From Casp-Chloro-G3 sp002816715 (GTDB taxonomy: Bacteria; Chloroflexota; Dehalococcoidia; Lucifugimonadales; UBA3495), in the NCBI GenBank assembly GCA_027623815.1, contig JAQBUV010000085.1, positions 1 through 9,370 of the forward strand: a stretch of 9,370 bases of DNA, read 5' to 3'. Shown here piece by piece: positions 1-7,114 of the stretch (position 1 is its first letter; every line of letters begins with the position of its first letter). The notes under the pieces were generated by a model that did no database searches, had not been told where the DNA came from, and worked only from the letters and a program-made list of their open reading frames with translations. Made by a program: the position numbers and the translations under genes.

Positions 1-255
1 CGGACCTTCCAGCGGGAGACTATCTTAACTTGGCCCTTTCGCTGTCCTAACAATGGGGTCCACCTCACCAACATTGTCCGCATTCGCTAGTCGTGGGGGG
101 TCTTATTCGTAAAGCCAATATTAGCGTTTGATGGCGCGGGTGACACTGATGGGGATCAGGTGGTCAGCCCAAACCATTGGTCGCTACACTTGATAGTGAC
201 TAGGATTAAGAACTTAGCGACCCAGTGAAAGCTGGTGGGCGCACCCGTACAATCC
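1..255. other. Left-end stretch without a recognised gene
   Basis: I see no coding frame here with a recognisable domain. The only structure is a weak 7-bp inverted repeat (179-185 with 216-222) and a short run on the plus strand reading DGAGDTDGDQ at about 132-161, which looks like a calcium-loop sequence but occurs once and without a gene around it. The stretch is probably intergenic or the degraded end of a gene to the left. Confidence 0.4.
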
Positions 256-297
256 ATCACTCGAATCCAGCGCGGCACTGCGCTGGATTCGAGTGAT
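256..297. repeat. Perfect 18-bp inverted repeat (hairpin)
   Basis: The arm ATCACTCGAATCCAGCGC (256-273) is followed by a 6-nt loop GGCACT and its exact reverse complement (280-297). All 18 pairs match. No T-run follows on either strand, so it is not a canonical intrinsic terminator. It lies about 157 nt upstream of the histidine kinase start. It could be a terminator of a gene to the left, a REP-like element, or an operator; the sequence does not decide. Confidence 0.85.
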
Positions 298-454
298 CAA
301 GTCCAGCCAGTCCGTTGCAGTCCTCTAAATTTGAAGCGCGTTGGGGCTGCCAAAAGTGAATATGCTTGCTCTGCCTATCTTGTTCCACCTTGACGAGGAT
401 AATTCGGTACAGTGATTTCGAAGGTTCCCGCTTTGTGGTTGTAAAGGTCCGGAG

Positions 455-1498
455 ATGGTGAAACTCCTTCTCTTAATTAACAGCGATAGCTGTGTGAACT
501 TCAGCAGTGGTGATGTATCCGCTATCTTGGGCATGGGATCGGATCAGGTGCTGGGGCAAAGGTTGTCCGACTTGTTGCAAAGTGGGCTAGCCGGCGTCGC
601 CTCAGTGGATTCGCTCAACGCCGTGCAGAAACTCGTCAGCGACTCTTCAAATACGGTAAATAGTGTTGAAATTGGTTCTACAACTCCGTTCCCTAAGAAC
701 TACCTGCTAACCGTCTACCCACCTTCTATTTCTCAGAATGGCCCAATGACCGGAGTCACCATTGAAGACGTGACTGCTGCTCATGAGACCGAGGCCAACA
801 GAGACATATTCTTGGCCGTATTGTCCCATGAACTCCGCGACCCACTTACTGCCATGATGGGATTCACCGGGTTGCTCCTAGACAGTGCGCCAATCAATTC
901 TAAAGAGCAGTCTTGGTTGCAGAACGTTCAGATTTGCGGGGAAAGACTTACCGCAATTACTAAGGACATGCTGAGCGTTGCCGCTCTCAAAGGCGGCAAT
1001 TTGAGCGTGCAATTGGAAGAGGTGAATCTTGAGGCTATTATCAGCGAGGTGCTGCCGTTAGTTCAAAGAACTTGCAGCGGTCTGCGATTCGCCTCGTCGG
1101 TCCGGCAAGATATACCTTATGTTGTTGCTGATAAAGCCAAGCTTGCCCAGGTTTTGAGCAATTTGCTTAGCAACGCGGCTAAATATACCAGCGATGAAGG
1201 ACAGGTTAACATTACCGCTTGTTATGAGCCCCATCGGAATCGGGTTATTGTTGCCGTAGTTGACCAGGGGACTGGAATAGCTCCTCAAGAATTGGAGCAT
1301 ATTTTCGCGCCGTTTTATCGGTCTGTTCGCCCTGAAATGCAGCGGGTTAGCGGTGTAGGTTTAGGTCTGTACGTAGTGGAGAACCTGGTGAAGATGATGG
1401 GGGGTGCGGTCTCGGTCGAAAGTGAGCTAGGGCGAGGCAGCACATTTTATGTGTCGCTCCCTACCAAAGAGGAGCAGTCGGTGCTTGGCCGGGGCTAA
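455..1498 (+). CDS. Soluble PAS-domain sensor histidine kinase
   Basis: A two-component sensor kinase of 347 residues, expected to autophosphorylate on His and pass the phosphate to a receiver aspartate. Residues about 4-105 look like a PAS sensor fold ending in the usual link to a helix (VTIEDVTAAHETEA). The HisKA dimerisation helix carries the H-box SHELRDPL with phospho-acceptor His125. The ATPase domain has the N-box NLLSN (236-240), G1 box DQGTGI (270-275), F-box FAPFY (284-288) and G2 box GVGLGL (300-305), so all catalytic boxes are intact. There is no transmembrane segment, so the kinase should be cytosolic. The ATG at 455 has AAAGG 7 nt upstream (443-447). It converges on a stand-alone receiver gene 17 nt away, which is a plausible but unproven partner. 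The ligand of the PAS domain cannot be read from sequence. Confidence 0.95.
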   Translation: MVKLLLLINSDSCVNFSSGDVSAILGMGSDQVLGQRLSDLLQSGLAGVASVDSLNAVQKLVSDSSNTVNSVEIGSTTPFPKNYLLTVYPPSISQNGPMTGVTIEDVTAAHETEANRDIFLAVLSHELRDPLTAMMGFTGLLLDSAPINSKEQSWLQNVQICGERLTAITKDMLSVAALKGGNLSVQLEEVNLEAIISEVLPLVQRTCSGLRFASSVRQDIPYVVADKAKLAQVLSNLLSNAAKYTSDEGQVNITACYEPHRNRVIVAVVDQGTGIAPQELEHIFAPFYRSVRPEMQRVSGVGLGLYVVENLVKMMGGAVSVESELGRGSTFYVSLPTKEEQSVLGRG

Positions 1499-1515
1499 GT
1501 TGACTCCGGTTGAAC

Positions 1516-1893
1516 CTAGTCGGGAATGCCTTCGTAGCAGGGCAGAGCAGTTGAGACCGCGCAACGCAGGTCTTCAATGGGGAATGGCTTTGCCAGAAAC
1601 AATTTGCAACCAGCATCTAGGGCCTCTAACTCGTAGTTGGAGGAACTCATCAAGATAAAAGGGATGTCGGCCAGTCCGGTGGTGTCCAACTGTAATGACT
1701 TATATACGCCGATACCGCTGAGCCCCGGCATTTCAACGTCAGAGATGATCAGGCCCGGTCGAATACTGTGTATCAAATCTAGGGCGCCAATTCCGTCCGA
1801 GGCGATACTTACTTTAAACCCAAGTTGGCGCAGTGCAATTCTTACGAGATTAGCTATGGGCTCGTAGTCATCGCAGACCAACGCGTGAATCAT
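1516..1893 (-). CDS. Stand-alone response regulator receiver domain (CheY/Spo0F-like)
   Basis: A 125-residue protein that is a receiver domain only, without an output domain. Acidic pocket residues Asp8-Asp9 (VCDDYEP), phospho-acceptor Asp52 (ISDVEMPG), the Ser83 switch position (LMSSSN) and Lys102 (AKPF) are all present. The frame stays open upstream to 1932, but I chose the ATG at 1893 because AAAGGA sits 7 nt upstream and the receiver fold begins directly after it. As a single-domain receiver it must act by protein contact or phosphorelay, not by binding DNA. Its gene faces the PAS kinase gene tail to tail with 17 nt between stops. The C-terminus ends soon after the last helix, so the length fits one receiver unit. 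Confidence 0.92.
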   Translation of the reverse strand: MIHALVCDDYEPIANLVRIALRQLGFKVSIASDGIGALDLIHSIRPGLIISDVEMPGLSGIGVYKSLQLDTTGLADIPFILMSSSNYELEALDAGCKLFLAKPFPIEDLRCAVSTALPCYEGIPD

Positions 1894-1947
1894 GTAGTAA
1901 TCCTTTAACGTGATTATCTGGCTCCTAATCAAACCATTAACGAACCT

Positions 1948-1976
1948 ATTTTACACCAAATTCTACCATTAGTGGA
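1948..1976 (-). promoter_or_regulatory. Candidate promoter of the receiver gene
   Basis: Read on the minus strand, TAAAAT (1948-1953) is a fair -10 element. It lies 17 bp from TCCACT (1971-1976), a weak -35 with about three matches to TTGACA. A run of seven A follows on the upstream side (minus strand; T-run 1979-1985), which could act as an UP element. The -10 lies about 55 nt from the start codon. This is inference from spacing and A/T content only. Confidence 0.3.
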
Positions 1977-1987
1977 CGTTTTTTTGG

Positions 1988-2029
1988 AATTAGTAGGCGA
2001 ATTTCAAGGATGTATTTCGCCTACTAATT
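1988..2029. promoter_or_regulatory. 14-bp perfect inverted repeat upstream of the receiver gene
   Basis: AATTAGTAGGCGAA (1988-2001) and its exact complement (2016-2029) are separated by 14 nt. The arms lie just upstream of the candidate -35 and A-tract of the receiver gene, where an activator or repressor dimer could bind. It is not followed by T residues in either transcription direction, so a terminator is unlikely. The binding protein is unknown. Confidence 0.5.
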
Positions 2030-2413
2030 AGTTGCGGCAAGCTCGTTTAGTTCCCAAGAAGTCCCGCCGTACTCCTTGGCGGGAAGGGGCTTTCGTAGCT
2101 AGGTGAGAGCGAATCTGGATGCACGTTGTCGGCCCAAATGAAGCTGCTAGAATCACCAGTCTAGCCCCGTTGACAATCAGGAGGCCCGGTTGGTTTAGCG
2201 GGGATGGTTTACCGGGGAGTTATAGAAGGGTAGAAGCCCCCGGTACCCGTTGGATTAGGGCCACAAACTCGCTCCGCTGCACTCACATAAGAGTCACTTA
2301 ACATAATGATAAAATGGTGCTATAAAAAGATATTTCCGTCTAACAATGGCATTCAGGAAAATTAAAAGACCTAGTCCAGTGCGGTTAATCTAGGGGCATT
2401 TATTCGACGAGCC
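2030..2413. other. Non-coding stretch with small hairpins
   Basis: No convincing gene. A plus-strand frame at 2119-2301 is open but shows no domain and has no ribosome binding site. There are two GC-rich hairpins: TCCCGCC/GGCGGGA (2062-2068 with 2078-2084) and TACCGGGG/CCCCGGTA (2210-2217 with 2238-2245). The density of G-rich and C-rich blocks between 2060 and 2260 could reflect a structured RNA or the end of a lost mobile element. Neither is demonstrated. From about 2300 the sequence becomes A/T-rich. Confidence 0.35.
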
Positions 2414-2422
2414 TGATATAAT
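2414..2422 (+). promoter_or_regulatory. Candidate extended -10 promoter
   Basis: TGATATAAT is a perfect TGnTATAAT extended -10 element, which can work without a good -35, and none is visible. It points toward the phosphodiesterase operon but lies nearly 500 nt before its likely start, so the leader would be long. Two GGCCCT direct repeats (2429-2434 and 2439-2444) sit just downstream, around the expected transcription start. Confidence 0.3.
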
Positions 2423-2916
2423 TCATGCGGCCCTACTAGGCCCTCAGGGAGATTGTAGCCTTTTGACATTGCGTCGAATTCATAATATCCCGATTAGGTG
2501 TGCTGTGATACAAATTTGGTGCGTTATTTCATGGCAAATATCAAGCCCTCGACACAAACGTAGCTGCGCTTAATGAGATTTGCTGATGCCCCGATCAAGC
2601 GAATGTTTATTTGGAGAAAGCCTCAGAAACACTCGCTCTTGTGGTGTTATCGGGGTTCCCTTAATTCCATCGATTTCAACCGCCCGGCACGATGTGAGCG
2701 CTACTTGTGGCGCTATCCGATTGTCCGAGGATCCGACTGTTCCATTGGAACTGCGGCTCACCTGGTTGTCAGGTGGGCACCGCTGACTTGTCCCACGGTT
2801 ACCGCCAGGGTTGGTATTATCGGCAGTCTGAAGCAGGGCTCGACGGAGCAAACCATATTGCTTACGGTGGCGGTGCCGGCACGGTCGGCGGCCTCCGTGT
2901 TCTTGAGTTGAGTCGG
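2423..2916. other. Leader region upstream of the phosphodiesterase
   Basis: Several frames are open on both strands from about 2570 to 2910, including an in-frame GTG extension of the downstream gene from 2707. Their translations are rich in Cys, Trp and Arg, lack any domain I recognise, and have no ribosome binding sites. I therefore treat them as chance frames or a degraded gene. A 6-bp inverted repeat CACCTG/CAGGTG lies at 2759-2764 and 2770-2775. Confidence 0.35.
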
Positions 2917-4215
2917 ATGCTGTTTCATCGTACGGTAAAGCAAAGTTTGGGCGCGCTTCCATTGGAACAAGTCCGCAACGTGACGGTGGTAGCGCACCGT
3001 GGCGGAAGATTTGATGCGCCGAACACCCTCATTGGCATCAAAAAGGCGATCAACTACGCCCAGCTCAACCCAGACATTCGTTTCATGATCGAAGTTGATG
3101 TCCAGCAGTGCAAGCCGGTTACACCATATGATCCGGGACAACTGGTGGTGATCCACGACAGCAGCGTCAACCTGACTACCACCTCTCGCGGCAAGGTGTC
3201 CAGGTTCACTCTGGATGAGCTCAAGTCGTTGACGATCAAGCCCCCCAAAGATCCAGCGCTGCTGGACAGCCTTGAGCCCAACGGCAAATCCGAAACTTGG
3301 TTATTTGCGACGCCAGAAGAAGACCGTCGCATTCCCTCTCTCCAGGAGGTGCTGGACGTTTTTGATACAGCCAACGGTTACCGCCACGCCAAGGGGATAC
3401 CATTGATCGGCATTGGCATAGACTTCACGCATGTAGCTAGCCGTTTTGGAAGATTCAAAGATCATGTCGGCCACCCCTTCCTCGAAAAAATACACTCGGG
3501 GAGCCAGTTACACAAGATATCAGCTCCAGAGCCATTGCTAAAGCAGTTGGCCCAGGAAATCTGTATGAGAGAAGGCAGAACGCCAATTCAGCTTATATCC
3601 CAGGGAGTCCACGGTAGCCGCCACCTGGGGATGTTGATTCGGTTGATTGAAGGGTCTGCCCTCAGTTTGAGCATAGCGGTGCAGGCATCCACCTCCATGT
3701 TTCCTGCCGACACCCGGGATGTTAAGTCTGCCATGGCACTGGACGAAGAGAAACTCGGCCGTCTAGTTCAGGAAGGTAGGTTCACCATCAATTATTACCA
3801 TCGGTGGGACCGATTAGCTACTTATTTGCAGCGGTTGACCGGGTCCTACTACGTCAACCCTTTCTGCCTGGTTTCAGATCGATTTGCGGTGTCCAATCGT
3901 GAGGCCATGCGGCACGCCCTGGAAGATGGGTTCCGGACCGGTTTCTGGACCGTCAATCGCCCAGATGCCATCAGGGACGTGATTTCGTGGGGAGCTAACA
4001 TGGTGACCACGGATTATCCACCTCGGGTGGTGGCCTTCATCCGTGATTACGTTCGGGATCACGCTCAGGCCCCCAGTCAAGAGAGTGTCGATAGACGGTG
4101 GCCCACCGCTGCCGGCAGAGTGCCAGCCCGGCAAGCCCAATGGGGTTTGACCAATCTAAGTCCGACTAATAGTAAACAACCCGTCGACGAAAATGGAGTG
4201 TTGCCCGGTGTCTAA
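2917..4215 (+). CDS. Glycerophosphodiester phosphodiesterase-like protein
   Basis: Family role: metal-dependent hydrolysis of glycerophosphodiesters (deacylated phospholipids) to glycerol 3-phosphate and an alcohol, in a TIM-barrel fold. From the ATG at 2917 the protein has 432 residues. The GDPD signature is present: VVAHRGG with His27-Arg28, EVDV with Glu59 and Asp61, IHD with His80, and near the C-terminus FWTVNRPDAI...GANMVTTDYPP, the usual last strand and TDxP motif. It is longer than typical 240-300-residue GDPDs, mainly through an insertion at about 110-300. The usual APENT is shortened to APNT. There is no signal peptide or membrane segment. The frame extends upstream to a GTG at 2707, but that extension has no family similarity and no ribosome site; 2917 also lacks a strong one, so the start is uncertain. 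The stop overlaps the next gene, indicating an operon with the glycosyltransferase. Confidence 0.88.
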   Translation: MLFHRTVKQSLGALPLEQVRNVTVVAHRGGRFDAPNTLIGIKKAINYAQLNPDIRFMIEVDVQQCKPVTPYDPGQLVVIHDSSVNLTTTSRGKVSRFTLDELKSLTIKPPKDPALLDSLEPNGKSETWLFATPEEDRRIPSLQEVLDVFDTANGYRHAKGIPLIGIGIDFTHVASRFGRFKDHVGHPFLEKIHSGSQLHKISAPEPLLKQLAQEICMREGRTPIQLISQGVHGSRHLGMLIRLIEGSALSLSIAVQASTSMFPADTRDVKSAMALDEEKLGRLVQEGRFTINYYHRWDRLATYLQRLTGSYYVNPFCLVSDRFAVSNREAMRHALEDGFRTGFWTVNRPDAIRDVISWGANMVTTDYPPRVVAFIRDYVRDHAQAPSQESVDRRWPTAAGRVPARQAQWGLTNLSPTNSKQPVDENGVLPGV

Positions 4216-5380
4216 ATACTCCTCCTTGGCATTGAAGAGTAGTCTAGTTGAACGGACACTCAAAAGTGTCACCCAACACCTACCTGAGGTGCCATCGAGC
4301 GTGGATTCGTCCAACAATTCAGATCGGTGGGAATCGCCCAGGAAAATCGCCATTGTTAGTGATGCCTACTATCCCCAGGTCAATGGCGTGGTGCGGACTC
4401 TCCAGATGGTGTCGAGTCACCTCACTCGATTGGGCCATGAAGTCACGATGATAACACCGGACCAGTTCCGGACCGTTTCTTGCCCCACCTACCCGGAGAT
4501 CCGCCTCTCTTTGAACGCTTGGCCTAGAGTGGGCAAGCTACTTAAAGATCAGCAGCCCGACTCTATATTCATCGCCACTGAAGGCCCGCTAGGACTGGCA
4601 GCCCGGCAATATTGCCGCTCCAAAGGGTTAAAATTCACTACCAGTTACAGCACCAGATTCCCCGAATATATCAGGTTGAGAGTCCCCATACCAGAGGATT
4701 GGAGCTACAAGTTCTTCCGGTGGTTTCACAGCGGCGCTGATGCCGTGATGGTGCCAACCGATTCCTTACGCCGCGGACTGGCAAGTAAGGGGATCCACAA
4801 TACCGCGCTGTGGAGCTTGGGGGTGGACACGGAGCTGTTCAAACCCTCTGCCAGCGATTGCTTCAAGGGTTTGCCTGGACCAATTCTAATTTATGTGGGG
4901 CGGGTAGCGGTCGAAAAGAATTTGGAAGCCTTCCTGTCTCTTCCTAATGGAGGCTCCAAAGTGGTGGTAGGGGACGGCCCAGCGCGGGTTCAACTGGAGA
5001 AAATGTTCCCGGAAGCGGTGTTCGTAGGCGAGAAACACGGCCAAGAGTTGGCAGACCATTACGCCGCTGGCGACGCGTTCGTTTTCCCCAGTATGACCGA
5101 TACTTTTGGGCTGGTGTTGTTGGAAGCTCTAGCGTGCGGCACGCCGGTCGCCGCTTTTCCAGTTACCGGCCCTCTTGACGTTATTACCGACTCTAAGGTG
5201 GGCGTTCTTCACGAAGACTTGGCGCAAGCCGTCACGCAAGCTTTGACGTTGAACCGGCAAGATTGCCGGGCGTTTGCTCTACGATCTTCCTGGGAGAGTT
5301 GCGCCGGTGTTTTGTCCCACCACCTGGGGGATAACCGACCGGTGTGGAACGCCCCGCAATCATCGAAAGTATCCAAGTAA
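4193..5380 (+). CDS. GT4-family glycosyltransferase, probably lipid-directed
   Basis: A GT-B fold retaining glycosyltransferase of 395 residues. The acceptor domain opens with KIAIVSDAYYPQVNGVVRTL (51-70), a hallmark shared by alpha-mannosyltransferases and by SqdX/Agt-type diacylglycerol glycosyltransferases. The donor domain has YVGRVAVEKN (234-243), VVVGDGPAR (257-265) and FPSMTDTFGLVLLEALACG (298-316). Within that last motif Asp303 and Glu311 occupy the EX7E positions, as is common in this subgroup. Sugar donor and acceptor cannot be settled from sequence. The ATG at 4193 overlaps the phosphodiesterase by 23 nt, suggesting translational coupling. The first 50 residues are unlike the family, and an in-frame GTG at 4301 (codon 37, GAGG upstream) is an alternative start. 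The pairing with a phosphodiesterase resembles lipid-remodelling gene pairs. Its C-terminal part recurs as a fragment at 7489-7685. Confidence 0.92.
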   Translation: MECCPVSKYSSLALKSSLVERTLKSVTQHLPEVPSSVDSSNNSDRWESPRKIAIVSDAYYPQVNGVVRTLQMVSSHLTRLGHEVTMITPDQFRTVSCPTYPEIRLSLNAWPRVGKLLKDQQPDSIFIATEGPLGLAARQYCRSKGLKFTTSYSTRFPEYIRLRVPIPEDWSYKFFRWFHSGADAVMVPTDSLRRGLASKGIHNTALWSLGVDTELFKPSASDCFKGLPGPILIYVGRVAVEKNLEAFLSLPNGGSKVVVGDGPARVQLEKMFPEAVFVGEKHGQELADHYAAGDAFVFPSMTDTFGLVLLEALACGTPVAAFPVTGPLDVITDSKVGVLHEDLAQAVTQALTLNRQDCRAFALRSSWESCAGVLSHHLGDNRPVWNAPQSSKVSK

Positions 5381-5546
5381 GCGGCGGGCGGAACGGGAAG
5401 GTATTCCCACGCGGTGGGCCATCATTGCCGGCCCTTTAGTTTCACAGAGCGTTTTTCCTTCAGTTAAGGCGCCCGGCTATTTTGCGGCGAAAGTCTCGAA
5501 GGTTTCGCCGTCTGGCAATTCAGGCTGACCAGAAGCGTCTATTTTC
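5182..5546. repeat. Long direct repeat, copy A (active gene junction)
   Basis: This stretch spans the last ~66 codons of the glycosyltransferase, the 96-nt convergent intergenic gap and the last ~22 codons of the LamG/RTX gene. It recurs, diverged but collinear, at 7489-7855 in the same orientation. Alignment by eye is ungapped from 5182 to about 5374 (offset 2307) and again from 5477 to 5546 (offset 2309). A 20-nt block in the gap containing the hairpin CCCAC-GCG-GTGGG (5406-5418) is identical in both copies. Confidence 0.9.
5406..5434. terminator. Possible hairpin between convergent genes
   Basis: Two overlapping short stems, CCCAC/GTGGG (5406-5410 with 5414-5418) and GGGCC/GGCCC (5416-5420 with 5430-5434), lie in the 96-nt gap between two convergent genes. 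No strong T-run follows on either strand, so it is not a canonical terminator. Position and conservation in the second repeat copy (CCCAC at 7715-7719) are the only support. Confidence 0.3.
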
Positions 5547-7114
5547 GGATAGGGGGGAAGTGCGGCGTCATCGCTGATCGATGTGTATACGCGCGGTGTG
5601 ATTGCCTCATCCAACTCTGCGACCGTCGGAACGATGCCGTATTCTATTTTCTCTATCGTGTAGTCCCGGGGCATCACCAGGTCGCCAAACACCGTAATGG
5701 TGCCGAGTAAGTCCTTGTTATGCGCGCCACCGCCATTACCCTGGTTTGATCTCAGGTGAAGCACCGTGCTATCGACAATCCGGTCAGCGTCGCTGTCCTG
5801 ATGTACTCGCCGGTAAACCTCCACTGTATGACCAACTACTTCGATGCGGTCGCCCTCTTCCCTGTTAAAATCCCAGATCACGTCATTGCCCAGGCGCTCA
5901 ACCCAGTGGTCGTGTACCTTTTTGTTCTCACCGGCGACTCCGTTCATCCCCCAGTTGATACTCCCATCTTTCTGAACGTGTTTCAAAATGATGTGGCGCT
6001 TGGCGTTGATCAGCACCCGGAAGTGGAATGTATCGGCGCCGTCGCCGCCAATGAGAGCATCGTCAGCCTCAATTGGCTGGTATAGATAGTGGGTACGGGT
6101 GTTTGAATTGATCTCGTCCTTGGGGTCGTCTTTCCGCCCGTAGGGTTGAGCAATGGCTGGCTCACGGCCATCGGACAGGCTGTAGAGAATATCGTCCCCG
6201 GCACCGCCGCTCAGCATGTCTTGGCCATGACCGCCGTCCAGAACGTCATTGTTGTTTGAGCCGATAAGGGTGTCGTCGCCGTAGCCACCATGAACATTGG
6301 TGACTCCGTGTGCGCTTGCCTCAAGGCGCTCGCCGGAATCGGTGCCAAGGAGCAAGGCATCCTTCACGTAAGGTTCCGTTGGTACTGGATCACGTGGGAA
6401 ACCGGCCAACTCAGCCACTTGATTGTCGTTGAATTGACGGTCGAATATCCTGAATTCTGAGATGGTTCCCGCAAAATGATCCTGGGTTCTGTAGGGTTTT
6501 TTCTCGGTTCGGTGCCAAGTGTTGGCTCCAATTGCCAAGTCCCGGGTATTGTGCTCCAGACCTTGAGTGAACTCAGGCTGCCAGGCCATCATGCGACCGT
6601 CCAGGTACACCCACAAGCCACGCGGGCCAAAGGTCACCGCCAGGTGGTATTCCTTACCTGGCTGCACCGACCCCTCGGGTGTCTTGGCCACGACTTCATC
6701 GTTGGCGCTCTGCAGGCGCACTTTTATCCGGCCCTGATCTACGAATGCCGTGAAGTCTCCTCCGTCTCGATTATCGGTGAAGTCCTTGGAGAATAGCCCC
6801 TGCTTTTTTGCCATATCATTAGCGGCGAACCTCAGGGTGAAGGTTCCCTGGGGGAGTTCTAAGCTCGCATCGTGTTCAACTTCAATGTGGTCTTCGCCAT
6901 CAAACACTGTCTCTTGCAACATCCCCAACACCAACGCGGGTTGTTGTTGGCTATCATCCACTTGAGCCGTTTCGACGTTAAGGAAGAACATGGCAAAGGT
7001 AAAAACAAACACCGTTATCAGGAGTGTTGTTGAGTAAAAGATTCCCTGGGTGATTCCATGACGACGTGACCTTGGCCGGGCAATGGAAGTGGCGAAGCGA
7101 CGGAGGGGATGCAT
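5477..7114 (-). CDS. Membrane-anchored LamG-domain protein with RTX calcium-binding repeats
   Basis: A 545-residue surface or exported protein. The N-terminus is basic (RRFATSIARPRSRRH) and followed by one hydrophobic helix at about 23-45, best read as an uncleaved signal anchor with the body outside. Residues about 65-240 look like a concanavalin/LamG jelly-roll domain (TFTLRFAAND, LWVYLDGR, GTISEFRIFDRQF), usually a carbohydrate or ligand-binding fold. Residues about 275-312 carry four RTX nonapeptide-like repeats (GGYGDDTLIG, NNNDVLDGG, GHGQDMLSGG, GAGDDIL), with a further GGDGADTFHF at 357-366 and a DVIWDFNREEGDRIEV segment typical of RTX tails. No enzymatic motif is seen. The ATG at 7114 is supported by AAGGAG 10 nt upstream (complement of 7125-7130). 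It converges on the glycosyltransferase and is flanked by direct repeats. Three 11-bp repeats lie about 150-185 nt upstream. Confidence 0.9.
   Translation of the reverse strand: MHPLRRFATSIARPRSRRHGITQGIFYSTTLLITVFVFTFAMFFLNVETAQVDDSQQQPALVLGMLQETVFDGEDHIEVEHDASLELPQGTFTLRFAANDMAKKQGLFSKDFTDNRDGGDFTAFVDQGRIKVRLQSANDEVVAKTPEGSVQPGKEYHLAVTFGPRGLWVYLDGRMMAWQPEFTQGLEHNTRDLAIGANTWHRTEKKPYRTQDHFAGTISEFRIFDRQFNDNQVAELAGFPRDPVPTEPYVKDALLLGTDSGERLEASAHGVTNVHGGYGDDTLIGSNNNDVLDGGHGQDMLSGGAGDDILYSLSDGREPAIAQPYGRKDDPKDEINSNTRTHYLYQPIEADDALIGGDGADTFHFRVLINAKRHIILKHVQKDGSINWGMNGVAGENKKVHDHWVERLGNDVIWDFNREEGDRIEVVGHTVEVYRRVHQDSDADRIVDSTVLHLRSNQGNGGGAHNKDLLGTITVFGDLVMPRDYTIEKIEYGIVPTVAELDEAITPRVYTSISDDAALPPYPKIDASGQPELPDGETFETFAAK

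Noticed and set aside
132..161. DGAGDTDGDQ on the plus strand, considered as a dockerin-like or calcium-binding repeat
   Set aside because: A single occurrence with no surrounding protein domain or further repeats.
1894..1932. Upstream extension of the receiver protein by 13 residues
   Set aside because: The ATG at 1893 has a well-placed AAAGGA, and the extra residues precede the receiver fold.
2119..2301. Open plus-strand frame of 60 codons, considered as the tail of a TnpB-like protein or an IS605-type right end with GAAGCCCCC
   Set aside because: No zinc-finger or RuvC-like motif, no ribosome binding site and no recognisable element end; the resemblance is only impressionistic.
2573..2911. 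Open frame ending just before the phosphodiesterase start, considered as a small upstream gene
   Set aside because: The translation is rich in Cys, Trp and Arg with no domain, and other frames on both strands are equally open; there is no ribosome binding site.
2707..2916. GTG-initiated N-terminal extension of the phosphodiesterase
   Set aside because: The 70 extra residues do not resemble the family and the catalytic domain begins shortly after the ATG at 2917; kept only as an alternative start.
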